Assembly (NCBI GenBank): GCA_937890525.1
Contig: CALADI010000047.1
Location: forward strand, 1-24,530
Source of the DNA: an uncultured Clostridia bacterium
GTDB taxonomy: Bacteria; Bacillota; Clostridia; Oscillospirales; Oscillospiraceae
Reading direction: 5' to 3'
DNA length: 24,530 nt
How positions within the stretch are numbered: the stretch's first letter is position 1; every line of letters starts with the position of its first letter. A model generated the notes under the pieces. It did not search any database and had not been told where the DNA came from. It saw only the letters and a list, made by a program, of their open reading frames with translations. A program made the position numbers and the translations under genes. This document shows, piece after piece, positions 22,412 through 24,530 of this stretch.

Positions 22412-23194
22412 ATGTTATTCCAGATTTATGGCGAAACCGCCGGTTTCCAGCTTCTTGGCTGGCTGATGGTATTTGCGGGTCTGATTCTCGCCAATGAATT
22501 TGCACGCCGGACAAAATGGGGCGGCATTGCCTGCTTCCTGGTTCTGCCCGCAGGCCTGACTGCTTACTTTATCTCCATTTATGTAGGCGCTGCTATGGGT
22601 GCCGAGTGGGCGCTGAATAATCCCACCTATGTCTACATGAACAGCTGGTTCCACTACTTTAAGCTCTATGCCGCCGTTGCAGGCTGCATTGGCTTTATGA
22701 TGATCAAGTATCAGTGGGGCATCGGCAAGAAAGAATGGTTTAAAGTATTCCCCTTCCTGATCGTAGCTGCCAACATTCTGATCGCCGTTGTCAGCGACTT
22801 TGAGTCTGCCATCAAGGGCGCCATGTCCGTGGACGGCTGGTGGCTCAGCAGCGAAAATGTATGGCTCTATGGCGGCTGGATCCAGAACCGGGCACACACC
22901 CTGGCTCTGTGGTGTATGTTCGCTCAGGTGTTCCCACTGTTCCAGGATCGGAGCATCTTCACTACCATCCCGGCGCTGTATGCTGACGGCTTCATGGATG
23001 CCGCTATCCGTCCGACCCTGGTAAATCCTGTTCCCCAGGGCGTGATTTCCATTGTTTCGCTGGCCATCAATGTGCTGGTACTGGCGCTGATCATCAAGCG
23101 CTCTGTAGAGCAAAAGAAGAATCCTTATAAGAAGGAGCGCTTCACAGATACAAAGGACTTCCAACTGGCACTGGCTAGAGCGGAAGATAAGTAA
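22412..23194 (+). CDS. DUF5692-like polytopic membrane protein
   Basis: A 260-aa membrane protein with about six to seven hydrophobic segments: LLGWLMVFAGLILANEFARR, ACFLVLPAGLTAYFISIYVG, AAVAGCIGFMMI, FPFLIVAANILIAVVSDF, HTLALWCMFAQVF and VSLAINVLVLALII. It ends in a basic/acidic cytoplasmic tail. I associate it with the DUF5692 family of anaerobes; function unknown. AAGGAGG precedes the ATG. The join SENVWLYGGWIQNRAHTLA looks abrupt, and from memory family members are longer here, so an in-frame internal loss is possible. It is the last gene of the flavoprotein-hypA operon, followed by a terminator. Confidence 0.7.
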   Translation: MLFQIYGETAGFQLLGWLMVFAGLILANEFARRTKWGGIACFLVLPAGLTAYFISIYVGAAMGAEWALNNPTYVYMNSWFHYFKLYAAVAGCIGFMMIKYQWGIGKKEWFKVFPFLIVAANILIAVVSDFESAIKGAMSVDGWWLSSENVWLYGGWIQNRAHTLALWCMFAQVFPLFQDRSIFTTIPALYADGFMDAAIRPTLVNPVPQGVISIVSLAINVLVLALIIKRSVEQKKNPYKKERFTDTKDFQLALARAEDK

Positions 23195-23204
23195 CCCACA
23201 TAGC

Positions 23205-23237
23205 AAAGAGGCTGCAGAATTTCTGCAGCCTCTTTTC
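23205..23237 (+). terminator. Intrinsic terminator after the hypA operon
   Basis: A 14-bp perfect stem (23205-23218 and 23222-23235, loop ATT) ends in TTTT. The A-rich 5' foot makes it potentially bidirectional. Confidence 0.92.
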
Positions 23238-23274
23238 ATATTCGTCACTGTTAAAGCAGATTAGCGGAGGTTTT

Positions 23275-23446
23275 TTGCGGGGGACAGACAAAAATTGAGG
23301 TAGCGACCAGTATTTGTACTGGCCGCAGCAATATGCCCCCGGCATATTGCGATTTCGATTTTCGAGTCCGATAGGATGGGCATAAAGAAAAGACGGAGTG
23401 GACTCTCGTTCACTCCGTCTTATATTGGTACGCCGGAAGGGACTCG
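23275..23446. repeat. Tandem direct repeat, copy A (contains tRNA-Arg 3' end)
   Basis: About 172 bp nearly identical to 23462-23632 at an offset of 186-187 bp. It holds a small hairpin (CCAGTA/TACTGG), a 10-bp hairpin (GCAATATGCC/GGCATATTGC), a tRNA-terminator-like hairpin (AGACGGAGTG/CACTCCGTCT) and the last 21 nt of tRNA-Arg (23426-23446). No protein gene is supported in the 667-bp interval 23195-23861, which otherwise holds only this repeat pair, the tRNA and promoters. Confidence 0.9.
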
Positions 23447-23461
23447 TCTGCATTTTTGCCC

Positions 23462-23632
23462 TTGCGGGGGACGGGCAAAATTGAGGTAGCGACCAGTATT
23501 TGTACTGGTCGCAGCAATATGCCCCTGGCATATTGCGATTTTATTGTTCGAGTCCGATAGGATGGGCATAAAGAAAAGACGGAATGGACTTTCGTTCACT
23601 CCGTCTTATATTGGTACGCCGGAAGGGACTCG
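23462..23632. repeat. Tandem direct repeat, copy B (ends inside intact tRNA-Arg)
   Basis: Second copy of the unit, with scattered substitutions and one single-base indel relative to copy A. Compensating or neutral changes in its hairpins (for example the loop of GCAATATGCC/GGCATATTGC) suggest the structures matter or that the duplication is not brand new. It ends in the 3' half of the complete tRNA-Arg gene. Confidence 0.9.
23571..23606 (-). terminator. Terminator of tRNA-Arg
   Basis: On the minus strand the hairpin AGACGGA/TCCGTCT (23600-23606 with 23577-23583) begins 6 nt after the tRNA CCA end and is followed by TTTTCTTT. The equivalent hairpin is duplicated in repeat copy A. Confidence 0.8.
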
Positions 23633-23687
23633 AACCCCCAACCCTCGGAACCGGAATCCGATGCTCTATCCATTGAGCCACCGGCGC
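23612..23687 (-). tRNA. tRNA-Arg (anticodon CCG)
   Basis: A 76-nt cloverleaf on the minus strand with encoded CCA. The acceptor is GCGCCGG/CCGGCGT with a terminal G-U pair, the D-arm is GCTCAATGGATAGAGC, and the anticodon stem TCGGA/TCCGA surrounds loop TTCCGGT. The T-loop is TTCGAGT on a stem with two G-U pairs. The anticodon CCG reads the CGG arginine codon. Confidence 0.96.
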
Positions 23688-23705
23688 ATTCATCAATACC
23701 GTGAT

Positions 23706-23734
23706 ATTATAGCACCAATGTTTGGATTTGTAAA
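23706..23734 (-). promoter_or_regulatory. Sigma-A promoter of tRNA-Arg
   Basis: On the minus strand, -35 TTTACA (23729-23734), a 17-bp spacer and a perfect -10 TATAAT (23706-23711) lie just upstream of the tRNA 5' end. Confidence 0.85.
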
Positions 23735-23780
23735 GAGCAAAAACAAAATAATATCCCGTTCCCCTTGGGGTGCAAAGGAG

Positions 23781-23809
23781 TTGTATTTCATCGGGCGCTG
23801 TGCTACAAT
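23781..23809 (+). promoter_or_regulatory. Sigma-A promoter of the DivIVA-like gene
   Basis: The -35 TTGTAT (23781-23786), a 17-bp spacer and the -10 TACAAT (23804-23809) with an upstream TG extension lie about 50 bp before the start codon. Confidence 0.75.
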
Positions 23810-23861
23810 AAATGAAATATTAGGGCAGAAGATCCCGCAGAATGTCTTTGGAGGAAGGATC

Positions 23862-24455
23862 ATGGCAGCACCGCAGAATTTTCGCAGCGCATTTAACGGC
23901 TTTCATCGGGAGGATGTGGTCAACTACATTGCGTATATGACCAACCAGAACGAAACGAAGGTCAATCAACTCAACACCCAGATCGCACAGCTTCAGCAGG
24001 AGGTGGAGACTCTCCGGCAGCAGAGCGACGATCAGCAGGATACCCAGCAGCAGATGCAGGAGCTGCGTCAGGAATTGGAGCAGACCAAGCAGCAGCTTGC
24101 CCAGCGGGATGAGCAGATCCGCCGCATGGAGGAAGAACAGAAGGCGCAGAAGCAGACTGCCCCGGAACTGCCCAAGCCGGACATGACCCGGGTGACGGAG
24201 GAACTGAACGCCTACCGCCGGGCAGAGAGCATGGAGCGCCGTGCCAGAGAGCAGGTCAACCAGATGTTCGATCAAGCCAGCGGTGTGCTGGCGGACACAT
24301 CGGTGACGCTGGAGGAGTCTGCGGACGCCATCGGCACTTTGGAAGAGCAGATCCTCCAGAGCCTTGCCCAGCTGCAGGATACCATCGCCCGGAGCAAGAA
24401 CGATCTTGCCAATTCCGCTGTGACCATTGCCTCCATCCGCCCGGAAACGGAATAA
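23862..24455 (+). CDS. DivIVA-like coiled-coil protein
   Basis: A 197-aa soluble protein. The N-terminal FRSAFNGFHREDVVNYIAYM is a DivIVA/GpsB-type membrane-curvature-binding segment. A Gln/Glu-rich coiled coil follows (about residues 30-110), then a Pro linker (APELPKPDM) and a second helical region to the end. Such proteins organise septum, pole or cell-wall machinery. ATG 23862, with GGAGGAAGG upstream, fits the promoter at 23781-23809; a longer upstream reading frame crosses the tRNA-Arg gene and is not real. No partner gene lies in the window, and no clear terminator is seen in the 75 bp after the stop. Confidence 0.8.
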   Translation: MAAPQNFRSAFNGFHREDVVNYIAYMTNQNETKVNQLNTQIAQLQQEVETLRQQSDDQQDTQQQMQELRQELEQTKQQLAQRDEQIRRMEEEQKAQKQTAPELPKPDMTRVTEELNAYRRAESMERRAREQVNQMFDQASGVLADTSVTLEESADAIGTLEEQILQSLAQLQDTIARSKNDLANSAVTIASIRPETE

Positions 24456-24530
24456 GATAATTGCCCCATTTGCTGTGAACTGCTCCCCGTCAAGTGGACA
24501 GTGAAATAAAATAAAGATTTTCTGCACTTC

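Noticed and set aside
23275..23632. CRISPR-like repeats
   Set aside because: Only two long copies with no short regular repeat-spacer pattern; a tandem duplication explains it.
23544..23861. Long upstream extension of the DivIVA-like ORF
   Set aside because: It runs through the intact tRNA-Arg on the other strand and through the promoter at 23781-23809; the RBS-backed ATG at 23862 is better.

Overview
The window reads as the chromosome of an anaerobic, gut-type Clostridia bacterium, most like the Oscillospiraceae (Oscillibacter/Intestinimonas/Flavonifractor grade). The reasons are strong Gram-positive ribosome binding sites, sigma-A promoters, Firmicutes lipoboxes, a LacI regulator with clostridial-style operators, and an abundance of ferredoxin-type, Hcp and Crp/Fnr redox genes. 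This placement is inference from gene content. No rRNA, CRISPR array or transposase gene is visible.

Layout. (1) 1-1620: a tRNA-Thr gene on the minus strand, then plsY (membrane phospholipid synthesis) and a small DUF4430 lipoprotein. Each has its own promoter. (2) 1660-13880: a LacI-family regulator followed by one long co-directional cluster. It encodes a complete branched-chain-amino-acid-type (HAAT) ABC importer (substrate-binding lipoprotein, two permeases, two ATPases), then DhaK, DhaL, a cysteine-desulfidase-like Fe-S enzyme, a ribokinase-like kinase, a short-chain dehydrogenase and a UroD/MtaA-type protein with a zinc-methyltransferase signature. Three LacI-type operators and a separate 10-bp dyad lie around the regulator and before the importer. 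This looks like an inducible catabolic operon for a small polar, possibly sulfur- or methyl-bearing, sugar or amino-acid-like compound. I cannot assign it to a known pathway. (3) 13880-15330: a near-consensus promoter, two identical TGAACAATGTTCA palindromes and an intervening terminator control a polytopic membrane protein and a membrane [4Fe-4S] protein. (4) 15330-17330: a visibly AT-richer stretch with two orphan genes, one with a Tyr/Asp-rich tail.

(5) 17321-23235: a redox/stress region. A truncated hcp remnant sits behind a ferredoxin gene. Divergent to it are a DUF5714 gene and an ArsC-like phosphatase/arsenate reductase. A Crp/Fnr regulator (HcpR-like) is nearby. One CRP-like site (TGTTG-N6-TCACA) lies between the divergent operons and a near-identical one lies upstream of the regulator. 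Downstream are a GltD-like flavoprotein whose start is broken by a one-base frameshift and whose N-terminal part looks shortened, then hypA and a DUF5692-like membrane protein. Several genes here look shortened or broken, so the region seems to be decaying or has been mis-assembled.

(6) 23235-24530: a tandem ~170-bp duplication that includes the 3' end of a tRNA-Arg(CCG) gene, the intact tRNA-Arg, and a DivIVA-like coiled-coil cell-division protein.
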